From JAWKWA01 sp041397765 (GTDB lineage: Bacteria; Pseudomonadota; Alphaproteobacteria; Rhizobiales; Hyphomicrobiaceae), in NCBI GenBank assembly GCA_041397765.1, contig JAWKWA010000015.1, forward strand, positions 1-64,000: 64,000 nt of DNA. Direction: 5' to 3'. Position 1 is the first letter of the stretch; every line of letters starts with the position of its first letter. The notes under the pieces are model-generated. The model saw nothing but the letters and a program-made list of their open reading frames with translations, was not told the DNA's origin and ran no database searches. Position numbers and translations under genes: made by a program. Shown here in pieces: positions 1 to 9,082 of the stretch.

Positions 1-2
1 TG

Positions 3-3000
3 CGCCATGGCAATCTGCAGCCTTCCGGCATCCGCCAACGCGCATCGTTGCCTTTCACGCTGGCGATCACCGACTTTTCGACGGCCAGCATCGCAGACTT
101 CGAGGTCGAGGCTGGTCAGAGCCGCACGCAGAACCGCTACATGGCGCCGGAGGCCATTGCATCCGCTTCGACGGTAGCCTCCGACTGGTGGAGCCTCGGC
201 ATCATTCTGCTCGAGCTGCTGACCCGAGGCGACTGCTTCAAGAACGTCAGCCAGCAGGCCTTCGTTCTGCATGTGGTCGCACGTGGCGTCGCGATCCCGG
301 AACGCCTCTCGCCGCGCTGGCGCAATTTGCTCGAAGGGTTGCTCACCCAGGATCACGCCAAGCGCTGGAAATCCGAGCAGGCGCTGCGCTGGATCGCGGG
401 TGAGGAGGAGATACCGACCGAGCCGAGACCCGGCAAGTCCGAAGGCCAGGGAGCCCAATATCAATTCGCGGGCCGGACTTTCACCTCCCCTGCCGAACTC
501 GCTCTGCTCGCGGCACAGGAAGCTCACTGGGATGAGGCCCTCGCCGAGCTTGATCACGGCCGCTTCGCGACCTGGGTCGGCTCATTCGATGCCAAGCAGA
601 AGAAGGGGCAGAGCTACGATCTCGTGAGCCGGATCGGCTCGGACAGCCGAATAGGAGCCGAACAAAGACTGGCGCTGGCGCTCGCCGCCATGAACCGGGA
701 CCTGCCGTTGTGCGTCAGAGGGAACATCCTCAAACCAGCAGATTTGCTGTCAGCAGATCACTGGCTCTCGCCACCCGTCCTCTCGATTCTGCGCAGGTTG
801 AAGCGCGACCGGGACCGCTGGCTGTTGCAGATTGCCGAGCGGGCAGAACGCGTCCGAGCCCGCGCCAAGGATGCGAAGCTCGAGCTCAATGAAGAGCAAT
901 TCGCCGTTCTTCGCCTTGCAACCTCGGTTACTAGGCTCGAGGCGCAATGGGCTAGGCTACGGACAGTGTTCCCCGATAGCCCTAACGCGACGGTGTCAAG
1001 CCTCATCGAGCGGCGCTCGCCCTCCGATGAAGACCTGATCCTCCTGCTCTCGCTGAGGCATGAGCACTTCAAGCCCGCTGAAGCCGTCCTGCGTGAGGCC
1101 GAGGCCTTGGCATCGGGCAAGGCCGGCGAGCCGGCTCCGGTGCCGGAGTTCGACCGGTCTGCGGCACAGGATTGGCTCGCCCGCCCGCGTCGAGACCTCA
1201 ACGACGAGCTCAACCAGCGCATTCCGGGTTTCCAGCGCTGCGAGCGAGAGAAGGTCGACGACTGGGTCGACAGCTACCGTTCGGCCAACCGTCGCATGCC
1301 ACTCGCACGTCTTTTGGCGACGCTGGCCGTTCCTGCAGAGGAGTGGAACGAGCCTCCAGAGCAGGACTACGTTCGCGCCGTGCTCGGGCACATGCACCGC
1401 CGCGTTCTGGCGAACATCCAGAAGGGTGCCCTCGTGCAGATGCGGCCGGGCACCAGCAATCTCGACCTGTTTGTCCTCGGCGCGTCGCAACTTGCCGAAC
1501 TGCTCGACGGCATCGTCACCCGCAGCGATCAGGAGAAGCGGCTCGCCTCGCGCGCAAACGCGGCTGTGACCTTGTTCAACAACGTTCGTGCACTGAACAC
1601 GAAGGCAGCCACCTTTACCCGCGACACCGGCATGGCTGCGTTGCATGTCGGATTCCCCTTCCTGACTGTGCTAGACCGCACGGAGGATGGCGATCGCACG
1701 CGCATCGCGCCCCTGCTCCTGTGGCCGGTCAAGCTCAACGTCGCTTCGGGCGCAACCGGCTCGATATCGATTGCGTCGGATCAGACACGAGAAGTCACGG
1801 TCAATCCGGCGCTCGAGACCATTCTCGGTCCGGTGGCATACGAGGAGTGGTCTGAGGTCCTTCGCACTGCGATCGGTGATGGTTTCGACTCCTGGTCGTC
1901 GGTTCTCCGGGCGCTCGGCGATGTCATTGACAGCGAGATTCCAGATGCGCTCGGGCCGATCCCGAAAGCCAGCACGGTCAATCGTCCGAACGTACCGGGG
2001 ATCCGGCCGGCGGCGGCCTTGTTCCTGGCCGAGTTCCCAAGCCAAGCTATCGCCAGTGACCTCAGCAAACTGCAGCAGCGCCCGCTCGCCGGCACAGCGC
2101 TTCAGTGCCTGCTTCGGCTCGGCGAGCCGTCTTTGATCTCAGCGGAACGCCGCCTTTCGCAGATCGACCGCTTCGAAACATTGGAGGCCGATCCATCCCA
2201 GCTGGAGGCCGTGGCCCGTTCCCGTCGCGAGCCTGGATTGGTTGTCCAGGGTCCCCCAGGTACCGGCAAGAGCCAGACCATCGTCAACATCATCACCGAC
2301 TGCCTCGGACGTGGCGAGAGCGTGCTCGTGGTCTGCGAAAAGAAGGCCGCTCTCGATGTCGTTCAGAAACGTCTCGCCGCCGAGCGCCTGGGCGATCGGG
2401 CTGTGCGCGTCGAGAACACGACGAATGATCGCCTCTCGCTCATCAACTCGCTGAAGACGCAGGTGCACGCCGTCCGCAACGACCTCGTGAACCACGTGCA
2501 ACCGGCGCGGCAGAACCGCTTGCCCATTGCAGCGCAGATCGACGCCCTCGAAGCGAACCTCGACGAATTTCATGAAGCCGCCCACGCCGTCGATCCGCGG
2601 CTGGGCCTGAGCCATCGGCAGGTGCTGTCGCTGATCGCTGCGCAGAACCTGCCCGCCAGGGGCCTGTCCGCGCCAGCATTGCGACAGGTGCTCGGACCCC
2701 TCACTGTGACAGAGCTCGAGACGGCCATCGGTGCGTGCACGGGTCTCGTCGACACCTGGCTCTCTGGCGGCGTCCCCGGGCGGCCACTCTCCATCCTGAA
2801 GCCATTCGCCGTCGATGAGGCGCAGGCCGACGGGCTCGCGTCACTGCTGCGGGATTTCCTGGCTGCCGATGCCGGCCGCATCAAGTGTCTGTCAGAGGCT
2901 GCGGTCTTGCCCGTCAACTACCGCGGACTTGCATGTTCTGACCATGAGGCGCTCCGCACCTGGCTCGAGAGACACGGAAAAGAGCTTGCCTCTTCGCCAG

Positions 3001-5681
3001 CCTCACTCCTGCAGCGCTGCGCTGCATGGCGGCCCTATTTTTCACGAAACGACGCCTTGGCCGTGGACGGTGAGCGCACCAAGCAGATCCTGGCCGATCT
3101 TGTCCGCAATGTCGATGCGATGGCCATGACGGGCCCGGCCCAGGTTGCGCACGGTACCGTTGCCCACTGGCCGGCCGGTGACATCGCGACGCTGGCTGCG
3201 GCGCTTGCGGCTCTGCGAAAGCCGCCCTCGCTGTTCGGCTTCCTCGATCTGGCTGCCACGTTCCGGCGACGGGCCGCCAACAGGCTGCTCAATTCGCACA
3301 ATGCAGCTTCAGAACGCGGCTCGATGCTCGCCCATGCCGAGGCGGCGGCTTTCGAAATCGCGCTGCAGGCTCATGCCAAGGAATTCGATGAAGTCGCAGC
3401 GCATTTGTCCGCGCCCCGCCTGCAAGCTCCAACCCACCGCGGTCTGCTCGCGAGCGCCCGTCAGCTGGCACTCGAGGTTGGCGCATTCGAACGCCTCGCG
3501 CTTATCGTAGACGAATGCCCGGTGCCAGACTTCTGGCTCTACGTCGCAGCGGCCGCCGACGCGGAAGCAAAATCGCTTCATCCCCTAATCAAAGCCCTCT
3601 CAATGCTGCAGACCGTCGCCGATGCACGCGCTAGCACCAGCGACAGGCTGCAACGGATGGAGCCGTTCCTGGAGCCCTCGCACTTCCAGCGCTTTGCCGA
3701 TGCCATCGCCCGGGACGCGCCACTGGGGCTAGATCGGGCGGCTCTCCTTGCAGCGCTGCCGGCCATGGTGCCCTATCAGACGTTCCGGTTGCGATATGCC
3801 GAGCTGCCGATACCCGCCAGGGCAACCTTCGATCTCCTGGCTGCGAGTCCGGCCGGCCTCTCCGCTGACAATGAGCTTTCCTCCAATGCCAAGATCGAGG
3901 CGCTGATGCGCCGCGAGGCTGCCTGCGCCTGGAAGGAGATGATCGAAACCCAGCGACCGCTGCTGCAACGACTGCAGAGCGAGATCGCCTCCTCGATCGA
4001 GGAACTCGAGGCTCTCGACGGCAAGATCCGCCTAGCCAATCGGCGGCTGTTGGCGAGCGTCGATCGCGAGAGGATACGCGACCCTGCCGAATGGTCGACG
4101 ATATGGGCAGGCGGTTCTGCTTCCAAGCGTCTGCGTCAGGTATTCGCCATAGGCAGCAGGCTCGGCCTCCTGCATCTCAAGCCGGTCTGGCTCGTCAACC
4201 CCGATGTGGCGAGCCGCATGCTGCCGCTCGACGCGGGCCTGTTCGACGTGGCGATCTTCGACGAGGCCTCACAGATGCGGGTCGTCAACGCGATGCCTGC
4301 GCTGTTCCGCGCCAAGCGCTGTGTCGTGAGCGGCGACGAGAAGCAGCTGCCGCCGACGAGCTTCTTCGGCAATCGCGCGGACGCTGCTGCGGATGACGAC
4401 TTCGACGCCGCCGATGCAAGGTCGTTCGACGACGCCTCCGAGGACGGACTGGCCGATGCCGACGACGACGCCGAAGTCGCTCCCCGAATTGATCCTCGCG
4501 TGCTGCAACTTGCCGAGCGTCACATCCGCGATTGCGAAGATCTCCTTGCGCTGTCCCGCGGTCATCTGCCCGAGACGAGCCTCGACATCCACTATCGCTC
4601 CGAATTCCGCGAGTTGATTGCCTTCTCGAATGCCGCCTTCTACGGCGGCCGGCTCAACATTCCGATCAGCAAATCGCCGACCGAGGTGCATCGAGAGCGC
4701 CCCCTCCAAATCAAGCGGGTCGACGGCGAGTACAAATCGCAGACGAACCCTGCCGAGGCCGATGCCGTCGTCTCGCTGCTTGCCGATCTGTGGGCCCGCG
4801 AGGCGAGCCCGCCGACGGTTGGCGTCGTCACCTTCAATATGAAACAGGCCGAGCTGATCACACGGCGGCTCGATCAGAAGGCCGACGAGGACCGCGCCTT
4901 CGGGAAGGCATACCTGCGGGAGCGCACCCGGAAGGCGCAGGGCGAGGACGTCGGCTTCTTCGTCAAGAACCTCGAGAACGTGCAGGGCGACGAACGCGAT
5001 TGGATCGTGTTTTCGACGACGTTCGGGCGCGACAGCAATGGTGTGTTCCGACGCAACTTCGGTGCCTTGAGCCAGCAGGGCGGCGAGCGCCGGCTCAACG
5101 TCGCCGTGACGCGCGCCAAGCGCAGGAACCTGATCGTGACATCAATGCCGACCGACGAGATCTCCGACGTGCTGGGATCGGGACGACCGCCAACGCGCTC
5201 GCGCGACTATCTGCAGATCTACCTCAAATACGCCGAGCTGATCAATGACGGCCACCTCGAGGACGCAACGAAGCTGCTCGAGGTGTTCGGCCCGCCAGAC
5301 TCTCAAGGACCGGTACCGCCGCCGGACGAGCCGGACGAGCTCATTCAGCAGGCGCTCACCATCCTCGAGGACGAAGGATTCGACGCGAGGCTCATGCCGC
5401 GCGAGGACGCCTTCAGCGTCGATATCGCCGTAAGCGAGCCGGCGGGGTCGCGTTACGTGCTCGGGATAGTGTTCGACGGCCCCCGCCAGGCACTGCTGCG
5501 TCAGGCCCGTGCTCGGGAGCTCTGGCGCCCGAAGCTTCTCGAGCGGTCCGGCTTGCGGCTGCACCGCATCTCATCATCCGAGTGGGTGCGCAGCCCGGAC
5601 CGCGAGCGCGCGCGCCTCATCGCCGCCGCCCGTGACGCGATCGCCCGTGTCGAAAGGCAAATGGAGGAAGCAAGGTCATGA
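3..5681 (+). CDS. Pseudokinase - SF1 (COG1112) helicase - Vsr-like nuclease fusion, 5' partial
   Basis: The reading frame is already open at the left edge, so the start lies outside the window. Three blocks are visible (residues counted from base 48). The first ~130 residues, plus a few codons before them, are the C-lobe of a Ser/Thr kinase fold with altered catalytic motifs: HGNLQPSG where HRDxKPxN is expected and DFS in place of DFG, while MAPEA (APE motif) and DWWSLG are kept. This points to a pseudokinase. An SF1 helicase of the DNA2/NAM7 type follows: Walker A GPPGTGKS near 735, then a long helical insert, motif II IFDEASQ near 1405, motif III GDEKQLPP and motif VI NVAVTRAK. The last ~100 residues resemble the MTES_1575/Vsr-like PD-(D/E)XK fold (FSVDIAV, RLHRISSSEW), with Val where relatives usually carry the active-site Glu. 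Kinase plus COG1112 helicase in one chain recalls Mokosh type I anti-phage proteins. The defence role is inferred. No frameshift is seen over 5.6 kb. Confidence 0.8.
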   Translation, partial: RHGNLQPSGIRQRASLPFTLAITDFSTASIADFEVEAGQSRTQNRYMAPEAIASASTVASDWWSLGIILLELLTRGDCFKNVSQQAFVLHVVARGVAIPERLSPRWRNLLEGLLTQDHAKRWKSEQALRWIAGEEEIPTEPRPGKSEGQGAQYQFAGRTFTSPAELALLAAQEAHWDEALAELDHGRFATWVGSFDAKQKKGQSYDLVSRIGSDSRIGAEQRLALALAAMNRDLPLCVRGNILKPADLLSADHWLSPPVLSILRRLKRDRDRWLLQIAERAERVRARAKDAKLELNEEQFAVLRLATSVTRLEAQWARLRTVFPDSPNATVSSLIERRSPSDEDLILLLSLRHEHFKPAEAVLREAEALASGKAGEPAPVPEFDRSAAQDWLARPRRDLNDELNQRIPGFQRCEREKVDDWVDSYRSANRRMPLARLLATLAVPAEEWNEPPEQDYVRAVLGHMHRRVLANIQKGALVQMRPGTSNLDLFVLGASQLAELLDGIVTRSDQEKRLASRANAAVTLFNNVRALNTKAATFTRDTGMAALHVGFPFLTVLDRTEDGDRTRIAPLLLWPVKLNVASGATGSISIASDQTREVTVNPALETILGPVAYEEWSEVLRTAIGDGFDSWSSVLRALGDVIDSEIPDALGPIPKASTVNRPNVPGIRPAAALFLAEFPSQAIASDLSKLQQRPLAGTALQCLLRLGEPSLISAERRLSQIDRFETLEADPSQLEAVARSRREPGLVVQGPPGTGKSQTIVNIITDCLGRGESVLVVCEKKAALDVVQKRLAAERLGDRAVRVENTTNDRLSLINSLKTQVHAVRNDLVNHVQPARQNRLPIAAQIDALEANLDEFHEAAHAVDPRLGLSHRQVLSLIAAQNLPARGLSAPALRQVLGPLTVTELETAIGACTGLVDTWLSGGVPGRPLSILKPFAVDEAQADGLASLLRDFLAADAGRIKCLSEAAVLPVNYRGLACSDHEALRTWLERHGKELASSPASLLQRCAAWRPYFSRNDALAVDGERTKQILADLVRNVDAMAMTGPAQVAHGTVAHWPAGDIATLAAALAALRKPPSLFGFLDLAATFRRRAANRLLNSHNAASERGSMLAHAEAAAFEIALQAHAKEFDEVAAHLSAPRLQAPTHRGLLASARQLALEVGAFERLALIVDECPVPDFWLYVAAAADAEAKSLHPLIKALSMLQTVADARASTSDRLQRMEPFLEPSHFQRFADAIARDAPLGLDRAALLAALPAMVPYQTFRLRYAELPIPARATFDLLAASPAGLSADNELSSNAKIEALMRREAACAWKEMIETQRPLLQRLQSEIASSIEELEALDGKIRLANRRLLASVDRERIRDPAEWSTIWAGGSASKRLRQVFAIGSRLGLLHLKPVWLVNPDVASRMLPLDAGLFDVAIFDEASQMRVVNAMPALFRAKRCVVSGDEKQLPPTSFFGNRADAAADDDFDAADARSFDDASEDGLADADDDAEVAPRIDPRVLQLAERHIRDCEDLLALSRGHLPETSLDIHYRSEFRELIAFSNAAFYGGRLNIPISKSPTEVHRERPLQIKRVDGEYKSQTNPAEADAVVSLLADLWAREASPPTVGVVTFNMKQAELITRRLDQKADEDRAFGKAYLRERTRKAQGEDVGFFVKNLENVQGDERDWIVFSTTFGRDSNGVFRRNFGALSQQGGERRLNVAVTRAKRRNLIVTSMPTDEISDVLGSGRPPTRSRDYLQIYLKYAELINDGHLEDATKLLEVFGPPDSQGPVPPPDEPDELIQQALTILEDEGFDARLMPREDAFSVDIAVSEPAGSRYVLGIVFDGPRQALLRQARARELWRPKLLERSGLRLHRISSSEWVRSPDRERARLIAAARDAIARVERQMEEARS

Positions 5682-7001
5682 GCAAGCTGGTCTGGGTGAA
5701 CTATCGGATTTCCGACGCCGAGGAGCGCCAGGCACGTCGCAAGATCGAGCTCCTGCGGCGGACCCTGGCGCGCTGCGCCGTCCTGCGGCAGCAGCTGAGC
5801 GAGTTCGAGCCGGTCGCTGGCGAGGACTGGGCCATGACGCTCGCGAAGTACGAGCAGATGATCGACGATAGCCAGTGGCAGGAGTTAGCCTCGGAATACA
5901 ACCGCCTCTACGACGAGCTTCCCGAGGTTTTGGAACGTCTTGAGCAGGGCCTCGCTGAGGCGCGGGCCAAACGCACCCGTCTGGAGCTGACGGCCGCGAC
6001 CCTCGCCGCTCTCGGGGCCTCGCCCGAGGAGACCGCGTTTCTGGCTGAACTGGCGGGCAAGGCGGAAAGCCTCTCCGCCGACAGGTACGCGGAGGCTGCC
6101 GGCAAGGTGGAGGCGATCCTGCGCCAGCGGCTCGACGCGCCGCTCGTTGATCGAGAGGCCACTCCAACAGCCCGCCAACTGGCGCTCGCCGCCGACTGCC
6201 CGGAAGCCTCCGGTGACTCACGAACCGAGAGCATTGCAGTGCCCACCGCTCCGGTCCCCGGGCGGGCGCGGACGCTGCGCGCATCAGCCGACTCGCCATC
6301 CGAATCGGCTCACTCGATACCTCGCTGGGCTCATTCGATGACCTGCTCGGGCGCCTGCAGGAGCTGCCCACCGCCGAGGCCGGTCACCGGGCACTACTGC
6401 TCGACTCGATCGAGCTTGCAGCCGCAGAGCGCCTCAGCGCGGCGCGACGCAAGCGTGAGGTCAGGATCTCGTCGCCGAGGGCTCGCCTGGCTCGTATCAG
6501 CGACTCTCTGTCGGCTGACGATCATCGCCGGAGGCTCGAGGCTGCCGCAGCAGCCGGAGATCCGGCAAGGGGCTCGCGCGGCACGCGATGACGCCCGGCG
6601 GTGGTCAGAAGAGGCTCGTCGTCAGGACGGTGCACGCGTTCGCTCGGCAATGCTCGCCGGGCACTCGCGGTCTCGGTTACGAGGTCAATGTCCAGGGCGA
6701 CTGGTCGGAGGGCGAGCGCATCACGGTCGCCCGGCCGAACGAGCCCAACTATGACGTGCAACTCGCCGCGATACCCGGCGGGCAGATCCAGTCAAAGGTC
6801 CGAGCCTACGACCATGCAGGCCGCAGCACTGGCGTGAACCGTCGCGACGTCGAGGTGGAACAGAACTGGTGCGACGATCTCGACAAGCTCAACGCGCTGC
6901 TCGCCCAGCGTGGCATCGGCGCGGAGATACTCCGCCAGGACGGCCCGGGCACGGCAGCCCAGGTCCGCTGCCGGCCCGAGATGAACCGCCGTGTCGACTG
7001 A
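5678..7001 (+). pseudogene. Coiled-coil partner of the helicase gene, broken by two frameshifts
   Basis: The ATG overlaps the stop of the helicase gene (ATGA), so the two were probably translationally coupled and act together. The first ~200 residues are Glu/Arg/Leu-rich and predicted helical or coiled coil (start MSKLVWVNYRIS). Coding sense then moves to another frame near 6265-6290 (it continues as RLAIRIGSLDTSLGSFDD) and moves again between about 6590 and 6660. There a C-terminal domain reads GLGYEVNVQGDWSEGE ... EQNWCDDLDKLNALL and ends at the TGA at 6999-7001. Joined across the shifts the protein would be about 440 residues. I do not recognise the family; the C-terminal block looks like a compact beta-rich domain followed by a helix. 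The shifts may be sequencing indels rather than decay, because the sense is preserved on both sides of each break. Confidence 0.6.
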
Positions 7002-7327
7002 CCCGGGCCGGCCGGCGGTGTTGGAGCAGGTGAAGCCGCAGATCTGCCTGGTTTGTCATCGGTGCCGTTACGCAGCCCCGATGCCCGCATCCGCATCCAG
7101 GAGTTCAATCTCGGCCAGATGTTACGCAATAGGACCAGGCCGGCGCGCTGCCTGACCAGCGGCTGGAGGATGGCAGGTTCCGCTGGCCGGCAATCCGGGC
7201 GGCGTGATGCGGCTGTTGCCTGCGCAGCTCGCTGGCACGTCGACAAGCGCGTCGGCGGGCGGCGAGTTTGCCAGTGCACTGGAACAGCCGACGTCCAGGA
7301 AGCGGAACGACACCTCGCGCGAGAGTG
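7002..7327. other. Gene-free stretch inside the island
   Basis: No reading frame with recognisable content was found between the end of the coiled-coil gene and the integrase remnant. It has no repeats, no T-run terminator and no transposase motif that I could identify. It is probably degraded island DNA. Confidence 0.4.
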
Positions 7328-7510
7328 ATGGAAGAGACCCGGCAAGCCCAAGTCTACGTCGTCAGACCGGCTCGAACCTTCGAGCAGGCAGCGGCGGAGT
7401 TCGTGCTGGAGAACCAGCACAAGCGGAGCATCAGCAGTGACATCGTACAGCCGAAGCTGGTGATGCCACGGCTTGGTTCATACGCTCGACAAGATCCATC
7501 AGGCATCTTG
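7328..7510 (+). pseudogene. Tyrosine integrase remnant (N-terminal core-binding domain)
   Basis: From the ATG at 7328 the frame reads MEETRQAQVYVVRP, then TFEQAAAEFVLENQHKRS and QPKLVMPRLGSY. This is the usual pattern of the SAM-like core-binding domain of phage or island tyrosine integrases (Ala-rich helix, 'HKR', then a helix ending in 'LG'). The sense continues in another frame as TLDKIHQ near 7478-7500, so there is one frameshift. The catalytic domain (R-HxxR-Y) is absent: the sequence runs out into the tRNA gene about 100 bases later. The gene points at the 3' end of the tRNA-Phe gene, which is where an integrase of a tRNA-inserted island is normally found. I infer that it marks the boundary of the island to its left. 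The family call is motif-based. Confidence 0.6.
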
Positions 7511-7601
7511 CTGCCTTGCAGGTCCTGCCTCCTGCAAAACCCCGCAGAGGCCATGCGGTCAATCGGCAAGACTGCCTAAGTCTCTAAGTCCTTGAAAGGA
7601 A

Positions 7602-7676
7602 TGGTGCCCAGGGCGGAATCGAACCACCGACACCGTGATTTTCGGTCACGTGCTCTACCAACTGAGCTACCTGGGC
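7602..7676 (-). tRNA. tRNA-Phe (GAA), one base short in the acceptor stem
   Basis: On the minus strand the cloverleaf begins GCCCAGG, has the D-arm GCTCAGTTGGTAGAGC, an anticodon stem CGTGA/TCACG with loop CCGAAAA (anticodon GAA), and the T-arm GGTGGTTCGATTCCGCC. It ends with discriminator A and an encoded CCA. Two oddities are visible. Position 33 is C rather than the near-universal U. The 3' acceptor strand is CTGGGC (6 bases) where 7 (CCTGGGC) are needed to pair with GCCCAGG. The missing base falls in what should be a run of four G on the plus strand (only three are present), giving 75 bases instead of 76. A homopolymer sequencing error is the simplest explanation. The 3' end faces the island and the integrase remnant. 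Confidence 0.9.
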
Positions 7677-8116
7677 ATCACGAAGCCGGCGCGGCGGGAC
7701 GGCGGGCCGCTGGCAGGCGCTGCAATTCCGGGGCCGGGAGTCGGACTGCGGATGCGGCCCGATGCCGAGGACAGGTTGGCTCGGCCGGATGACCGCCGCC
7801 CCTTCGAGCCTGCGGGTTTAGAAGGCTTCGTCCGACCGGGTCAAGAGCAGAATGGGACGCGCCTCGCAGCGCGCGGTATGACCGGGGGCGGAAGGAGAGC
7901 GCGCTTTCGGCTCGCACGCTCGCCTCGCCAGGTCGATGCGGCACGCGCCATCGTCTGGCCGTCACGGCTTCACGACTGCGCGACCTCGGCTTGCGGCAGG
8001 GGACGCAGGCGGCAAGTTCGTTCATTGAGTAGAAGCCGCTGGCGGGACGGATCAGCATCGGGCGCCGGCGGCAGGGATGCGCGATCCCGGATCAGAGGAT
8101 CGGGGGAGGAGTGCGC
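7677..8116. other. Intergenic region right of tRNA-Phe
   Basis: This is about 440 bases with no convincing gene. It holds the upstream region of the tRNA (minus strand) and of the TVP38-like gene (plus strand). I saw no clear -35/-10 pair, inverted repeat or direct copy of the tRNA 3' end. Confidence 0.4.
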
Positions 8117-8932
8117 ATGACCGAGCAGTCGCCTGATGCCCCGACCCGCGGTCAGCCGTCCTCTGGCGCCTGCTACCGCTCGCCGCGCTCGGCCTGCTGA
8201 TCGCCATCGCCTATATGGGCAGGGCTGGCACCGGGCGCTGACCCTCGAAAATCTCTACCTTCATCGCATGGATCTGAGCGAGGCCATCGAGGGCCATCGT
8301 CCTTGCGGTGCTCGTCTACATGGCGGTCGTCATGGTCGTTGCCGTATCCCTGCCCGGCGCGCTCCTTGCTGACGGTGACCGGCGGCTTCCTGTTCGGCTG
8401 GATGATCGGCGCGCCGGCAGCCCTCGTCGCGGCGACGCTCGGGGCGGTGATCGTCTTCCTCGTCGCGCGCACGCATAACCGGGCCCCTGGTGGCCGAGCG
8501 GGCGGTCGGCGATCGCCCGGTTGCGCGAGGGCTTTCGCGCCGACGCTTTCAACTATCTGCTGTTCCTGAGGCTGGTGCCGGCCTTCCCATTCTTCGTCGT
8601 CAATCTGGCTGCCGGCATCCTTGGCGTCAGCCTGCCGGTCTATCTCGCCGCCACCATCATCGGCATCATCCCCGGCGGTCTCGCCGCTCGCTGGCCGGCG
8701 CCGGCCTCGACAGCGTGTTCGCGGCCCAGGGCGAGGGTTCGAGGAGTGCGCCGAGCAGGCCGCGGCAGCCAGCATCGCCGATCCCGTCGCGGCAGGCTGC
8801 CGGCTCGCCTTCGACGATGCACTCGCTGGTCTCTGGCAGGTCGCGGCCGCATTCGCGGCGCTCGGCGTCGTCGCCCTGCTGCCGATCCTCGCGCGTCGCT
8901 GGCGGGGCGGGACGCGCTGGCGGAGCTGGTAG
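8117..8932 (+). pseudogene. TVP38/TMEM64 (DedA-like, VTT domain) membrane protein, frameshifted
   Basis: The ATG at 8117 starts MTEQSPDAP. Hydrophobic segments typical of the family then appear in alternating frames: LLPLAALGLLIAIAYM, AVSLPGALLLTVTGGFLFGW, FLRLVPAFPFFVVNLAAGI and YLAATIIGIIPG, and a last TM segment AAFAALGVVALLPILARR. The RLVPxxPFxxVN block and the second half resembling GxxPG are hallmarks of the VTT domain, found in inner-membrane proteins now linked to lipid scrambling. At least four frame changes are needed to read it through. In other bacteria this family is often beside, or fused to, the pyridine-nucleotide oxidoreductase that follows here, which supports the call. The end at 8932 is approximate. 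Confidence 0.7.
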
Positions 8933-9082
8933 CGCGCCGCCGGGCGGCGGCGGCGAGGAGCCGGCCAGGCCTGTCCGCGTTCCGCCTTCGTTCGCTCCGT
9001 TCCAATTCGCCGTCGGGCCGCTAAGAGTGGTCGGCCGACCACCAGTTCCCGGAACCCGATCTCCCGATCCACCGATCCCAGG

